Assembly (NCBI RefSeq): GCF_026616195.1
Contig: NZ_JANHDH010000001.1
Coordinates: 682,001-746,000 of the forward strand
Length of the DNA: 64,000 nt
Source: Haloarchaeobius amylolyticus
Lineage (GTDB): Archaea > Halobacteriota > Halobacteria > Halobacteriales > Natrialbaceae
Reading direction: 5' to 3'
Shown: positions 45,501-54,517 of the stretch, piece by piece
Position numbering within the stretch: position 1 is the stretch's first letter
Layout of the letters: every line of letters begins with the position of its first letter
Program-made: the position numbers and the translations under genes
Notes under the pieces: model-generated
Databases searched by the model: none
What the model saw: the letters and a program-made list of their open reading frames with translations, nothing else
What the model was told of the DNA's origin: nothing

Positions 45501-46467
45501 CCGACTCGTTCATCGACTCGAGCTGGTCGATCTGCTCGGACAGCGACGGGGAGCCGGACGCCTGGAGTGCCTGCTGGTCCGCCTGCAGTTCCTTGAAGGC
45601 CTCCTGGAGTTCCTGGCCCTCCTGTTTCAGCTGGTCGGCCTGCTGCTGGAGTTCCTGCCCGCGCTGCTGGAGTTCCTGGCTGCGCTCTTGCAGGGCCTGG
45701 AACTCGGCCCTGAGGACGCCCTGGGTCCCGAGGGTGTACGCCTCCTCGACCTCGGACTGGCTCTGGGCGTTCCGCAGGTCCTCGGCGGCCTGCTCGAACG
45801 TCCGGTACTGCGTCTCGTTCAGCGTGACCGACGTGTTCGCCGTCACCTGCTCGAACTGCGTCCGGACGTCGGCGTCCGGGTTCTGGCGCAACTCGGTGAG
45901 TTCGGCCCGCAGCAGCTCTGCGGTCTGGTTGAGCGTCTGGCTGCGCTGTTCGACCTGTGCCCGGTCCTGCTCGAACTGGGCGAAGGACTCGTTCAGCTGT
46001 TCCTGTTGCTGCTGGAGTTGCTCCTGGCGCTGCTGGAGTTCGGCCGCACGAGCCTGCAGCTCGCCCGCCTGCTCCTGCGTGATGGCGGTGATGGCGACGA
46101 TGTTCGAGACGCCGACGATGGCGTTGTCCTCGATGAACGTCTCGTTGATGGTCTGGTTCGACCGCAGCTCCTGCTGGTACTGCAGCGACCGGAGGAGCGA
46201 GTCCTTCGTCAGGACGTTCCCGTCCTGCTGCTGGTTCCTGACGATGACCTGCGTTATCTGTGTGTCCTGGTCGCCCGCGGTGAAGTTCTGGCTGATGTAG
46301 TCCGACGCCTTCGCCTCGGGGGAGTCGCTCTCGAACTGGTCGAGCGAGGAGGAGCTCTCGACGCCGCCTGCCCCCGCGCCGATGGCGACGGTGAGGACGA
46401 GCATGACCACGATGACGATGCGACTGTGCGACGTGATACCGTCTGTGAGCCGGTCGAACGCCTTCAT
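42592..46467 (-). CDS. RND/MMPL superfamily exporter with extracytoplasmic coiled coil
   Basis: The 1291-aa protein has an N-terminal transmembrane helix (about residues 14-34), a large outside domain (about 35-430), a block of about five helices (about 430-600), a second outside domain (about 660-880), a second block of helices (about 880-1030) and a long C-terminal domain with an acidic linker. The first outside domain has a Gln/Glu-rich coiled coil (about 125-330) with QQRQEQLQQQQEQL and LQQRGQELQQQADQL. RND pumps use the proton or sodium gradient to export lipids, drugs or other molecules. Coupled to a TrmB regulator by ATGA overlap. Confidence 0.88.
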   Translation of the reverse strand: MKAFDRLTDGITSHSRIVIVVMLVLTVAIGAGAGGVESSSSLDQFESDSPEAKASDYISQNFTAGDQDTQITQVIVRNQQQDGNVLTKDSLLRSLQYQQELRSNQTINETFIEDNAIVGVSNIVAITAITQEQAGELQARAAELQQRQEQLQQQQEQLNESFAQFEQDRAQVEQRSQTLNQTAELLRAELTELRQNPDADVRTQFEQVTANTSVTLNETQYRTFEQAAEDLRNAQSQSEVEEAYTLGTQGVLRAEFQALQERSQELQQRGQELQQQADQLKQEGQELQEAFKELQADQQALQASGSPSLSEQIDQLESMNESEVDDVLGIVLAESDGENGGSPFAGRALQLMEKNYEPGSTTADARMMIIQQVSQSSSDIQGGGSVADATIDTQLEMQDVAEATSQDNGDEYIVFGFGVISQEIDQSLSDSLAIVGPFALLFVIVTLVVAYRDLLDIVLGLVGIFAVLMWTFGMMGYLDIAFNQIMIAVPVLLIGLSIDYAIHIFMRHREERLDENTPSDVRGSMQYALAGVGIALVWVTATTVIGFLSNLTSPLGPIADFGIVSSWGIVAALAIFGAFIPALKVEADSLLEGWGFDRKKRAFGTGGGRFSQVLKVGSVLAKKAPVVVILVALTLSAAGAYGGSQVSTSFAQEDFIAGEPPEIMYELPEPLKPGEYSAKQNLDYVNDNFQREDSNAQVLIKGGPTDPKTLQALADANRRIDDGAYDTPFAGASGEVNTRSPLTVMAQVAAENESFNRTFTASDTDGDGAPDQNVTGVYDQLFEVAPDQAAGVIHRTDGGSYEAVRLVVPVKGGASTSETTKEMRAIADSVESGAGLADGLVIATGSPVVNEVVQNDLLDTVIQSLVITLVAVFLFLMLAYRITEGSATLGIVTLLPVALSVAWILGTMYLIDMPFNVLTGMITSLTVGLGVAYSIHVSERFNLELGRRDTKWEAMDKTITGTGGALLGSAATTVGGFGVLSVAIFPALQQFGIITALTIIYAFLASVLVLPSLLVVWHRYVGETDDMVQIEEEPEAAPVPAETGKTETDVPAQAATTSPNGGAVDTEQADEEADSAASDDGEWTSLAAADQPATGDEDESAPAGAVPATTPILRGTRTVADETPTPGSEFTASLAIPDAEGRVMLAERVPGTGGEVSELSPRPTSYSMVGRRLYVLWELDEPTDLSLAYFANVPEDAKAGERLEFESTLRTAAGDGTIEGPAELTVMTPFLRETLETPLTKTTLDEASQKAREGKLTRDELEVLYERWLDGEDDAGAEATTGQDGGADFQG

Positions 46468-46509
46468 GCGGGACTCACCCGTCTGGCGTCGGCGGCTCTG
46501 CTGTGTTGA

Positions 46510-46556
46510 CTACTCATACGACAGTTGTGTTGTTATGAAGCTACTAACAGCAGTTG
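46510..46556 (-). promoter_or_regulatory. Direct repeats in the RND operon promoter
   Basis: CTACTCATACGACAGTTG (46510-46527) and CTACTAACAGCAGTTG (46541-46556) share CTACT...CAGTTG and begin exactly 31 bp apart (three helical turns). They flank a TATA-like TTCATAAC (minus strand, 46532-46539), about 65 nt upstream of the ATG. The TACT-N-AGTT half-sites resemble my recollection of TrmB-family operators, so self-control by the operon's TrmB protein is plausible. Confidence 0.5.
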
Positions 46557-46616
46557 CATCATAAACCCACTGCTATCGGCGAACTGAATAAATAGAATTG
46601 AACGGGTAATCGGTTG

Positions 46617-47351
46617 CTACTCGATGGTCAGCGACAGCATGTCGTCGGCGATGCGTACGTCGCCGTCGTACGATTCCGCGATGGAGTCGAGCATGTCGCC
46701 GTGCTCGCCGTGGGTGTGCGGGTAGAGGTGGGTGAGGTAGACGCGCCCGATGTCGCGCCCGGCGAGCGCCTCGCCGAGTGTCGCGGGCGTCGGGTGGTTC
46801 GACACGTCGATGCCGTCCGGGAACGAGCAGTCGTGAGCCAGCACCGCGGCCTCGTCGGCGAACTCGGTCAGGTCGCGGAACGCCTCGCTGTCGCCAGAGA
46901 AGACGAACCGGTCGTCGAAGCGATACGCCAGGCAGGGCATCGAGTGGCGCGTCTCGAAGGCCCGCACGTCGAAGCCGGCCACGGAGAAGGGTTCGTCGGC
47001 ACCGACCTCGCGCACCGTCAGGTCGACGCGGCCCTGCAGGTAGTCGTGGACGTCGAGCAGGCCGTCCACGAGGTCTTCGGTGCCCGCAGGCCCGACGACC
47101 TCCAGCGTCTCCTCCCCAGCCAGCCAGCGCGCCTTCAGCAGCGCCATGAGGTCGGAGACGTGGTCGAGGTGGTGGTGCGTGAGCAGGACCGTCTCGACGC
47201 CCTCGTAGCCGCGGTTCGTGCGCGCGAGGCGGTGCAGGACGCCGCTCCCGCAGTCGACCAGCAGGGGCTCGTCGTCTTCGAGCAGGATACCGGTCTGGAC
47301 CCGGTCGCCGGTGGGCATCGCGCTCCCGGTTCCGAGGAAGGTGACTCGCAT
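46617..47351 (-). CDS. RNase Z-like metallo-beta-lactamase hydrolase
   Basis: The 244-aa protein starts MRVTFLGTGSAMP and carries THHHLDHVSDLMAL (HxHxDH) plus His in VYLTHLYPHTH and Asp in FSGDSEAFRD. The start at 47351 (rather than 21 nt upstream) gives the family MRVTFLGTG start. Members include tRNase Z and arylsulfatase-like phosphodiesterases. The long exosite arm of tRNase Z is not evident, so it is probably not the tRNA-processing enzyme. Confidence 0.86.
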   Translation of the reverse strand: MRVTFLGTGSAMPTGDRVQTGILLEDDEPLLVDCGSGVLHRLARTNRGYEGVETVLLTHHHLDHVSDLMALLKARWLAGEETLEVVGPAGTEDLVDGLLDVHDYLQGRVDLTVREVGADEPFSVAGFDVRAFETRHSMPCLAYRFDDRFVFSGDSEAFRDLTEFADEAAVLAHDCSFPDGIDVSNHPTPATLGEALAGRDIGRVYLTHLYPHTHGEHGDMLDSIAESYDGDVRIADDMLSLTIE

Positions 47352-47425
47352 GTGCGAGTGCCCACGGGCCACGGGGAAAGCCCTGACGCTCCCCGGGGGC
47401 CCGACCGCGCCGAACCGAGCCGACC

Positions 47426-48256
47426 CTACTGCTCTTCGGCGATGCGCTCGGCCTGGTCGGCGACGCCCGCGACCCGGTCCCGGAGCGGTTCGGGGGCGAC
47501 CCCGCCGTGGGCCGCCGCGACGTCGACCGCGTCGAGGATGACCGCGAGCGTGGCACGCAGGTCCTCACAGCCCGCGATGGTCGCCAGCAGGTCGTCGAGT
47601 TCCTCGCCCGCGGCGAGACAGTCGTCGAGGGCGTCGACCCGGGCCGCCCGCCGGAACTGTGCGCCCAGCGCGGCCACGTAGGCCGGCAACAGCCTGTCCA
47701 CGTCGAGGTCGAGGTCGACCGGGAGCGACCCGCGGTGGGCTACCCGTCCCAGCGCGAGTGCGGCGTCCTCGCGCAGGAAGTCGTCGTCGCTGTCGAGCAG
47801 TGGCACCAGGTCGTCGGCGACCCGGGCGACCGCCCCGGTGTCGACCCGGGCGACGTGCGCCAGCGCGGTCGTGGCCCGGCGCTGGCTCGGCAGGTCGGGC
47901 GCGTTCGCCACCGTCACGCCGAGGTCGTCGACCGCACAGGCGGCCGCGCCGGGGTCGTGTTCGGCGAGCCGGGCCAGCACGAGGGTCGCCTGCTGCCGGA
48001 CGTTGGTCGCGCCCGCGGCGGCGTAGGGCGCCACGTCGGCGACGGTGTGGAGCGCCGCGTCCGGTTCCTCCGAAGCGAGCGACGCGACACCGCGCAGCAC
48101 CGCGACTGCCCGCCGCGAATCCGTCGCCATCGCCTCGACGCAGGCCTCCCACTCGTCGACGATGGCGTCCCGCGGTACGCGGGTGGTCTCGCCCGCGAGG
48201 GCGCTCCACTCCGGACTCGGCGACCGCTCGCCGTGGTCGCCCTTCTCCCCTCCCAT
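47426..48256 (-). CDS. HEAT-repeat protein
   Basis: The 276-aa protein has several HEAT-type helical pairs, seen in VRQQATLVLARLAEHD, SQRRATTALAHVARVD and LREDAALALGRVAHRG. No catalytic residues. HEAT repeats act as protein-binding scaffolds. ATG 48256 is chosen as the first start giving a plausible N-terminus; the open frame upstream is read-through. Confidence 0.7.
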   Translation of the reverse strand: MGGEKGDHGERSPSPEWSALAGETTRVPRDAIVDEWEACVEAMATDSRRAVAVLRGVASLASEEPDAALHTVADVAPYAAAGATNVRQQATLVLARLAEHDPGAAACAVDDLGVTVANAPDLPSQRRATTALAHVARVDTGAVARVADDLVPLLDSDDDFLREDAALALGRVAHRGSLPVDLDLDVDRLLPAYVAALGAQFRRAARVDALDDCLAAGEELDDLLATIAGCEDLRATLAVILDAVDVAAAHGGVAPEPLRDRVAGVADQAERIAEEQ

Positions 48257-48350
48257 GGTCGATATGACGAGTTCCGTAGACAAAGCGGTTCGCTTACCCC
48301 GTGGTCCGCGAGGCAAAGGCACTTGACCGCGCAACCCCGAGACCCCGCCA

Positions 48351-51113
48351 ATGGACGGGAGAGCGTTGCTCGCCGAGACCGAGGGCTTCGAGGGCGACCC
48401 GGAGACGGTCACCCTCGACGACGAGCACGTCCTCGACCTGCTCGACCCCGCGGTCCGCGAGTGGTGGGTCGACCAGTTCGGGGCCTACGCCGCCGAGAAC
48501 GAGGGCTTCTTCACGCCGCCACAGAAGGAGGCCATCCCACTCATCCACGAGGGCGAGAACTCGCTCATCTGCTCGCCGACCGGCTCGGGCAAGACGCTCG
48601 CGAGCTTCACGGCCATCCTGAACGAGCTGTTCGCCCGCGAACGCGAGGCCGACGACGGCCTCGAGAACTCGGTCTACTGCCTCTACGTCTCTCCCCTCAA
48701 GTCGCTCGCCAACGACATCCACCGGAACCTCACCGAACCGCTGGAGGGCATCCGCGACATCGCCACCGACCGCGGCGAACCGGTCGGCGAGGTCCGCCAC
48801 GCCATCCGCCACGGCGACACCGACAGCAACGAGCGCCAGAAGATGCTCGAGGAGACGCCGCACATCCTCAACACGACGCCGGAGACGCTGGCCATCCTGC
48901 TCGACTCGCCGAAGTTCCGCGAGAAGCTCCGGACCATCGAGTACGTCGTCGTCGACGAGATACACTCGCTGGCGGCCTCCAAGCGCGGGACCCACCTCTC
49001 GGTGTCGCTGGAGCGACTGGAGGCGCTGACCCACGAGTCGCCCACCAGAATCGGCTGTTCGGCGACCATCGAACCGCTGGACCAGGTCGCCGAGTTCCTC
49101 GTCGGCCAGGACGACGGCGAGCCACGAGAGTACGAGATCGTCGACACGCGCTTCGCCCGCGAGTTCGACCTCCAGTTGCGCTGTCCGACCGACGACCTCA
49201 TCGACACCCCGGGGGCGGTCGTCACGGAGCGGTTCTACGACCAGCTCCACGAGCTGATACAGGACCACACGAACACGCTGGTCTTCACGAACACGCGCTC
49301 GGGCGCCGAACGCGTGCTCAAGCGGCTCCGCGAGGAGTACGAGGGCTACGACGAGGAGAACTCCGGCTGCCACCACGGGAGCATGTCGAAGGACGTGCGC
49401 GAGGGCATCGAGGCGAAGCTCAAGGCCGGCGACCTCGACGTGGTGACCTCCTCGACCAGTCTCGAACTGGGCATCGACATGCCCCACGTCGACCTCGTGG
49501 TGCAGGTCGGCTCGCCCAAGTCGGTCGCCTCGCTGCTCCAGCGCGTCGGCCGGGCCGGCCACCGGGTCGGCCAGACCGTCACCGGCCGGGTGTTCGCGCT
49601 CGACCGGGACGAACTGGTCGAGTGCGCCGTCATGCTCAAGAAGGCCGCGGAGGGGTTCGTCGACTCGGTCGCCATCCCCGAGCAACCGCAGGACGTGGCC
49701 GCCCAGCACGTCTACGGCATGGCCATCGCGGAGGTCCGCCCCGAGGCCGAGGTGCTCGACATCCTCCGGTCGGCGTGGCCCTACCGCGAGTACACCGACG
49801 ACGACTGGGCGCAACTCGTCCGGTACCTCACCGCGGACTACGAGGGGCTGGAGGACCGCAACGTCTACGCGAAGATCTGGCGCGACGAGAACGACCCGCC
49901 CGACGGCGAGTACCACTACGACGACTTCCCCGTCGGCGAGACGCTGGTCGGGAAACGTGGCCGCCTCGCCCGCGTCATCTACATGACGAACATCGGGACC
50001 ATCCCCGACTCGTTCACCTGCGAGGTGTTCACCCGCGCCGACAACGAGTGGGTCGGCCAGCTCGACGAGAACTACCTCGACACGCTCGAACCCGGCGACG
50101 TGTTCGTGCTGGGCGGGCGCAACTTCGAGTTCAAGTACCGCCGCGGCTCGAAGGTGTACGTCGACCCGACCAGCGCCGCCCCGACCGTCCCCTCGTGGTA
50201 CTCCGAGCGCCTCCCTCTCTCCTACGACCTCGGGAAGGAACTCGCGAGCTTCCAGGGCGACCTGCTGGCGAAACACGAGCGCGGCGGTGCGGCCGCGGTC
50301 CGGCACTGGCTCCGGCAGTTCCCCCTCGACGACAACAGCGTCCGCGCCATCGCCCGGATGTTCGACGAGCAGATCCGATATACGGGCCCGGAGAGCCTGA
50401 GCACCGACGACCGCCTCGCCATCGAGGAGGAGGTCGACCGGCAGGAGTACAAGCGCCAGTACTACGTCCACTCGACCTACGGCCGCCGGTTCAACGACGG
50501 CTTCTCGCGGCTGCTGGCGTACCGCTGTGCCCAGGAGACGAACGCCAACGTCGGCCTGAGCGTCGCCGACAACGGCTTCGTGCTGTCGATGCCCCTGAAC
50601 CGGAAGGTGGACGTGGTCGGCCTCGTCGAGTCGCTGGACGCGACCGCGGTGCGAGACCTCCTGCGCCAGAGCCTCGCGGAGACCGAACTGCTCCAGCGCT
50701 ACTTCCGCATCAACGCGACGCGGTCCCTGATGATACTCAAGCGGTACAAGGGCTACGAGAAGTCCGCGAAGCAACAGCAGGTCTCCAGCGAGATGCTGCT
50801 CGGGTTCGCCGAGGACCTGGAGGACTTCGCGGTCATCGAAGAGACCTACCGCGAGATCCTGGAGGACAAACTCAACGTCGAGGGTATCGAGGAGGTCGTC
50901 CGGGCCATCGAGGCCGACCAGCTGGAGGTGACCCACACCCGGGTCGACTCCCCGACGCCGCGGGCGTTCGGCCTCGCGACGCTGATGGCGAGCGACGTGG
51001 TGCTCGCCGAGGACGAGAGCGCGGCCTTACAGGAGTTCCATCAGCGCGTGCTGGACGAGATCGGCGAGGACTCGATGACTGGCACCGGTGCCATCGCGGG
51101 CGGGGAGGAGTGA
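48351..51113 (+). CDS. Lhr-type superfamily 2 helicase
   Basis: The 920-aa ATP-dependent helicase has Walker A CSPTGSGKT (about residues 77-85), Walker B VVDEIHSL, motif III SATIE and motif VI QRVGRAGHR, then the winged-helix and Lhr core regions. Lhr proteins unwind RNA-DNA hybrids and forks and act in DNA repair. Haloarchaea carry more than one Lhr paralogue, so I do not give a number. Divergent from the HEAT-repeat gene. Confidence 0.92.
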   Translation: MDGRALLAETEGFEGDPETVTLDDEHVLDLLDPAVREWWVDQFGAYAAENEGFFTPPQKEAIPLIHEGENSLICSPTGSGKTLASFTAILNELFAREREADDGLENSVYCLYVSPLKSLANDIHRNLTEPLEGIRDIATDRGEPVGEVRHAIRHGDTDSNERQKMLEETPHILNTTPETLAILLDSPKFREKLRTIEYVVVDEIHSLAASKRGTHLSVSLERLEALTHESPTRIGCSATIEPLDQVAEFLVGQDDGEPREYEIVDTRFAREFDLQLRCPTDDLIDTPGAVVTERFYDQLHELIQDHTNTLVFTNTRSGAERVLKRLREEYEGYDEENSGCHHGSMSKDVREGIEAKLKAGDLDVVTSSTSLELGIDMPHVDLVVQVGSPKSVASLLQRVGRAGHRVGQTVTGRVFALDRDELVECAVMLKKAAEGFVDSVAIPEQPQDVAAQHVYGMAIAEVRPEAEVLDILRSAWPYREYTDDDWAQLVRYLTADYEGLEDRNVYAKIWRDENDPPDGEYHYDDFPVGETLVGKRGRLARVIYMTNIGTIPDSFTCEVFTRADNEWVGQLDENYLDTLEPGDVFVLGGRNFEFKYRRGSKVYVDPTSAAPTVPSWYSERLPLSYDLGKELASFQGDLLAKHERGGAAAVRHWLRQFPLDDNSVRAIARMFDEQIRYTGPESLSTDDRLAIEEEVDRQEYKRQYYVHSTYGRRFNDGFSRLLAYRCAQETNANVGLSVADNGFVLSMPLNRKVDVVGLVESLDATAVRDLLRQSLAETELLQRYFRINATRSLMILKRYKGYEKSAKQQQVSSEMLLGFAEDLEDFAVIEETYREILEDKLNVEGIEEVVRAIEADQLEVTHTRVDSPTPRAFGLATLMASDVVLAEDESAALQEFHQRVLDEIGEDSMTGTGAIAGGEE

Positions 51114-51137
51114 CTGGCGGCCGTCGGTCGCCCCGAC

Positions 51138-51899
51138 TCAGGGAATCGTCTCGAGGTAGCGGTCCGGGTCGTCGTGGAAGCAGTCGCCGACGACGACCGC
51201 GTCCGCGCCGGCGGCGAGTATCTTCTGGGTCTGTGCCTGGCTCTGGATGCCGCCGCCGTAGACGAGGGCGGTCTCGTCGAGGTACCGCGCGGCCGCCTCG
51301 ACGTCCTCCGGGCCGCCGTAGGTGCCCGAGTACTCGATGTAGAAGATGGGGAACTCGTAGAACGACTCGGTCGCCAGCGCGGCGCCGGCGACCTCCTCGG
51401 TGCTGTAGAGGGTGTCGACGCCCGAGACGGTCGCCGCCTTCGAGTCGAGGTTCTGGATGACGTAGCCCTCCGCGAGGACCTTCTCGGCGACGTCCTCGAT
51501 GGCGTCCTGTGCCTTCGACTGGATGAGCCCGCCCACGAGGGGGATGCTCGTCCCGAGCATCTCCTCGGGCTTCTGGCCGATCTGGGTGAAGAACTCGACG
51601 TGCTTGGCGACGAAGTTGTCGCGGTCGCCGTTGTACACCGCCGGGACCGAGAGGTAGTCCGCGGCCTCGACCGTCTCCGAGGAGACGTGGCTCGAACTGT
51701 AGGGCTCCTGGAGGATGGTGAGGTCGGGGTGTGTGTCCCGGATTCGCTCGATGGCGTCGAGCGAGTTCGCCTGTGTGACCCCGTCGGAGCCGCCGACCAT
51801 GACGGCGTCCGTGTGGCCGATGATGTCGAGGTCCGCCGGCAGGGCCTCGGCCGGGTCGACCTTGGTGATGTGGGTGACGTCGCGCCAGTCGATGGACAT
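51138..51899 (-). CDS. Geranylgeranylglyceryl phosphate synthase family protein
   Basis: The 253-aa TIM-barrel protein catalyses in this family the first ether bond of archaeal membrane lipids: sn-glycerol-1-phosphate plus geranylgeranyl diphosphate. The phosphate-binding loops are at VMVGGSDGV, VYGGGIQS and AVVVGDCFHDD; the YIEYSGTYG strand is characteristic. Haloarchaea often have two paralogues, and this sequence alone does not show which one it is. It converges with the Lhr gene. Confidence 0.87.
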   Translation of the reverse strand: MSIDWRDVTHITKVDPAEALPADLDIIGHTDAVMVGGSDGVTQANSLDAIERIRDTHPDLTILQEPYSSSHVSSETVEAADYLSVPAVYNGDRDNFVAKHVEFFTQIGQKPEEMLGTSIPLVGGLIQSKAQDAIEDVAEKVLAEGYVIQNLDSKAATVSGVDTLYSTEEVAGAALATESFYEFPIFYIEYSGTYGGPEDVEAAARYLDETALVYGGGIQSQAQTQKILAAGADAVVVGDCFHDDPDRYLETIP

Positions 51900-52000
51900 G
51901 ATAGTCGCACTTTCACGGTGCGCCTATTGGTTCCTCCGGAATCGAGACGGGGCCACACCCGCCTCGCCTGCCTCCTCCGGGCGCTCAGCCGGGACAGCAC

Positions 52001-52855
52001 CTACATCTGCGTGACGGTGACCTTGAGCACCTCGGCGGTGTCGGGGTACTGGTACATGTCGTCGACCTCGTCGATGCGCCGGACCGGCCCGTCCTCGGCC
52101 GGGCCGGTGTCGGGCCCGGACTGGCGCGGGGCCTGGTCGGGGCCGGCACCGGGCTCCTGGTTCTCCTCCGTGCCCGCGTCCCACAGCAGGAGCCGGTCGG
52201 TCACGTCGCCCGAGATGGGCGTCTCGTCCTCGAACAGCGGGATGCCCGTCGGCTCGAACGCGTAGAACAGGTCGTTCGACTGGACGAACATGGTCGCCAG
52301 CGAGAGGCGCTGGCCGGCGTGGGCCTTCACGTCGAAGGAGTACGTCTCGCCCGGGAAGATCGGCGCCGGACCGTCGGCGCCGTCGGGGGTGGTGAACGTC
52401 CCGGTCTTCGCCACGTGTTCCGCGCCGGCGAGTTCGTCGGCGTAGCCGCCGGGCATCCCGTCCTCGGCGAGGGCTTCGAGGCCCGCGCTCGCGGCCGAGC
52501 CGGGCGAGAACGCCGTCGCCATGTCGTCGTGGATGGCGTAGGCGCCGGGCGAGAGCGGGACCGCGACCTCGTCGCCGTCGCCGGTCGTGATGGTCCCCTT
52601 CTCGGAGACGTTCTCGATGGTGACGGTGAAGGTGACCGACATCATGTCGTCGGTCATCTCGTCGTCCGTCTCGGTCATCCCATCGTCCGTCATACCGTCG
52701 TCGGATTGGGTGGTCATCTCGTCGTCGCCCATCGGGTCCTCCTCGGTCGGGTCACCGCCCGAGTCGCCGCCGAGACAGCCGGCCAGCCCGACCACGGTCG
52801 AGCCGGCAGCGATGGTCAGGAAGCGACGCCGCGTGGAAGTGGGTGCGTCTCGCAT
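52001..52855 (-). CDS. Spondin-domain secreted lipoprotein
   Basis: The 284-aa protein has a twin-arginine signal (TSTRRRFLTIAAG) and lipobox ending in AGC at about residue 26. A Met/Asp/Thr-rich linker follows, then a spondin-like domain (about residues 75-215: SVTFTVTIENVS ... FSPGSAASAGLEALAEDG ... FDVKAHAGQRLSLATMFVQSND). The tail is acidic. Start 52855 puts the twin arginine at the usual distance. Likely surface-anchored; ligand unknown. Confidence 0.82.
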   Translation of the reverse strand: MRDAPTSTRRRFLTIAAGSTVVGLAGCLGGDSGGDPTEEDPMGDDEMTTQSDDGMTDDGMTETDDEMTDDMMSVTFTVTIENVSEKGTITTGDGDEVAVPLSPGAYAIHDDMATAFSPGSAASAGLEALAEDGMPGGYADELAGAEHVAKTGTFTTPDGADGPAPIFPGETYSFDVKAHAGQRLSLATMFVQSNDLFYAFEPTGIPLFEDETPISGDVTDRLLLWDAGTEENQEPGAGPDQAPRQSGPDTGPAEDGPVRRIDEVDDMYQYPDTAEVLKVTVTQM

Positions 52856-53038
52856 GGTTCTCCACCTGAGCGGAGACAGAGCGGGTAAAAGGCGATTTTT
52901 CAAGGTTCGACTCGACTCTCTCCGGAGACGGTCGCGAATCGTTCTAGAATTCGTCCGGGATTCGAGCCGACCAGGTGCTCGGTCACCGACAGGTCGGCCG
53001 CGTCGAGGGTGCGGGGCGCAGGAGAGGTGCCGGGGCGG

Positions 53039-53551
53039 TCAGACCGCGAGTTCGGGGCGCTCGTAGTGGCCCGTCAGCCGGGCCGAGACGAACCCGAGCA
53101 GGTAGCCGTACACCAGGTGGGTCACGATGGAGAACGCGAAGAACACCAGGAGGTCGGTCCCGGTGTACCGCGTCGCGAACGCCGTGACGAACCCGGTCCA
53201 GAGGATGGCCGCGAACACCATCCCCTGCTGCGGGCGGGTCTTCCCGGGCAGGTACGCCCCGAGCGTCACGAACAGCAGCGGCCAGGCGACCGCGCCGGCG
53301 CCGAAGAACAGGACGAACCCGAGTGGAACGTTCGAGCCCCCACCGGCCAGCTCGGCGAGGGTGGCGAAGACGTTCAGGCTCGGTCCGTATATCGCGTTGA
53401 TCACGACCAGTACCAGTGTCATCAGCGCCGTCCCGACGATACCGGCGGCGACGCTCGCCAGCGCGGCACGCAACTCGTCTTCGCGTTCCCGCTCGTCGAC
53501 GGACTCCTCGCCGATGGTCTCGTCCTCGACGTCTGTGTAGGTGCTTCCCAT
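53039..53551 (-). CDS. DUF6789-like four-helix membrane protein
   Basis: The 170-aa protein has an acidic N-tail (about 1-28) and four hydrophobic segments (about 30-50, 70-95, 108-130 and 140-162). I recall similar membrane proteins under DUF6789. Function unknown. Confidence 0.65.
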   Translation of the reverse strand: MGSTYTDVEDETIGEESVDEREREDELRAALASVAAGIVGTALMTLVLVVINAIYGPSLNVFATLAELAGGGSNVPLGFVLFFGAGAVAWPLLFVTLGAYLPGKTRPQQGMVFAAILWTGFVTAFATRYTGTDLLVFFAFSIVTHLVYGYLLGFVSARLTGHYERPELAV

Positions 53552-53604
53552 GTGGTACGATATGGCATGGCAGGATTAAAGAGCCTCGCAACTATCAGAT
53601 TACG

Positions 53605-54456
53605 TCACTTTCTCGTGGTCGCGGGGTCCGGCAGGACCGGGATGGCGGCCCTGACGGTCCGGACAGCCGCCGGCAGCGCGAGTATCACGGCCACCAGCAG
53701 GGCGTCGTGGAGGACGATACCGACCGAGACGGAGTCGAACACGGGCGCGAGGGCACGGATTCCGACAATCGCGACGATGCCGACGACCGCGAGCGTGGCC
53801 GTCTCGGCCCGCGACGCCGGGGGGCCCTCCTCGAGGAGCGCCTGACAGCCGAGCACGCCACCCAGACAGGACCCGAACAGCGTGAGGGCCATCTCGCTCC
53901 CACCGGTGACCAGCAGGGCCGGGACGGCCAGCACGGCCGCGACGGCGTAGCCGACGACGGGACGGTCACGCCAGAGCGTGCGCCCCGCGAGGAGCACGAG
54001 GACCCCGAGTGCGAGCCCGACCAGCACGTCGCCGAGGTAGTGGACGCCGAGGACGACCCGGGAGAACCCGACCGCGAGGCCGACGGCCGCGGCGGCCGCC
54101 GCCCGGGCCCGCGACGCCAGCCAGCCGAACTCGAGGGCCATGCCGCCGTAGACGACCGCGCCGGCCATGGCGTGTCCACTGGGGAAGCCGTACCCGTCGG
54201 TCTCGACGAGCCAGACCGCCTCCGGCGGCCGTGGCATCGCGAAGAAGCCCTTCGTGAGCACCGTCAGCGAGAACGCGACGAAGGCGTACCCGACCAGCTG
54301 TGCGGTCGCCTCCCGGCGGTAGGTCCAGTACACCACCGCCAGCAGGAGCGTCAACACGGCAGGGTCGCCGAGCGAGGTCACACCGGCGTACACGTCCGCG
54401 TACTCGGCGGGGAAGGCCGCCCGTATCGCCTCGCTGGCGTCGACCAGTCGAACCAT
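53605..54456 (-). CDS. PAP2-family membrane phosphatase
   Basis: The 283-aa membrane protein has the three phosphatase motifs: KGFFAMPRPP (motif 1), PSGHAMAG (motif 2) and SRVVLGVHYLGDV (motif 3), within about six to eight helices. It removes phosphate from a lipid such as phosphatidic acid or a polyprenyl diphosphate. ATG 54456 is chosen since it begins just before the first helix. Confidence 0.87.
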   Translation of the reverse strand: MVRLVDASEAIRAAFPAEYADVYAGVTSLGDPAVLTLLLAVVYWTYRREATAQLVGYAFVAFSLTVLTKGFFAMPRPPEAVWLVETDGYGFPSGHAMAGAVVYGGMALEFGWLASRARAAAAAAVGLAVGFSRVVLGVHYLGDVLVGLALGVLVLLAGRTLWRDRPVVGYAVAAVLAVPALLVTGGSEMALTLFGSCLGGVLGCQALLEEGPPASRAETATLAVVGIVAIVGIRALAPVFDSVSVGIVLHDALLVAVILALPAAVRTVRAAIPVLPDPATTRK

Positions 54457-54517
54457 AGCGACCCCTCGCAGCCACATTGTTTCAACCTTTCGTGTATGTA
54501 CGGAAGCAGGTCCGGAC

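Noticed and set aside
43414-46509. Plus-strand frame of 1031 codons opposite the RND exporter
   Set aside because: Antisense to a clear RND protein with full domain structure; the antisense sequence is low-complexity.
47507-51460. Plus-strand frame of 1317 codons across the HEAT and Lhr genes
   Set aside because: It crosses two genes, is Arg/Pro-rich and overlaps the Lhr helicase in another frame.
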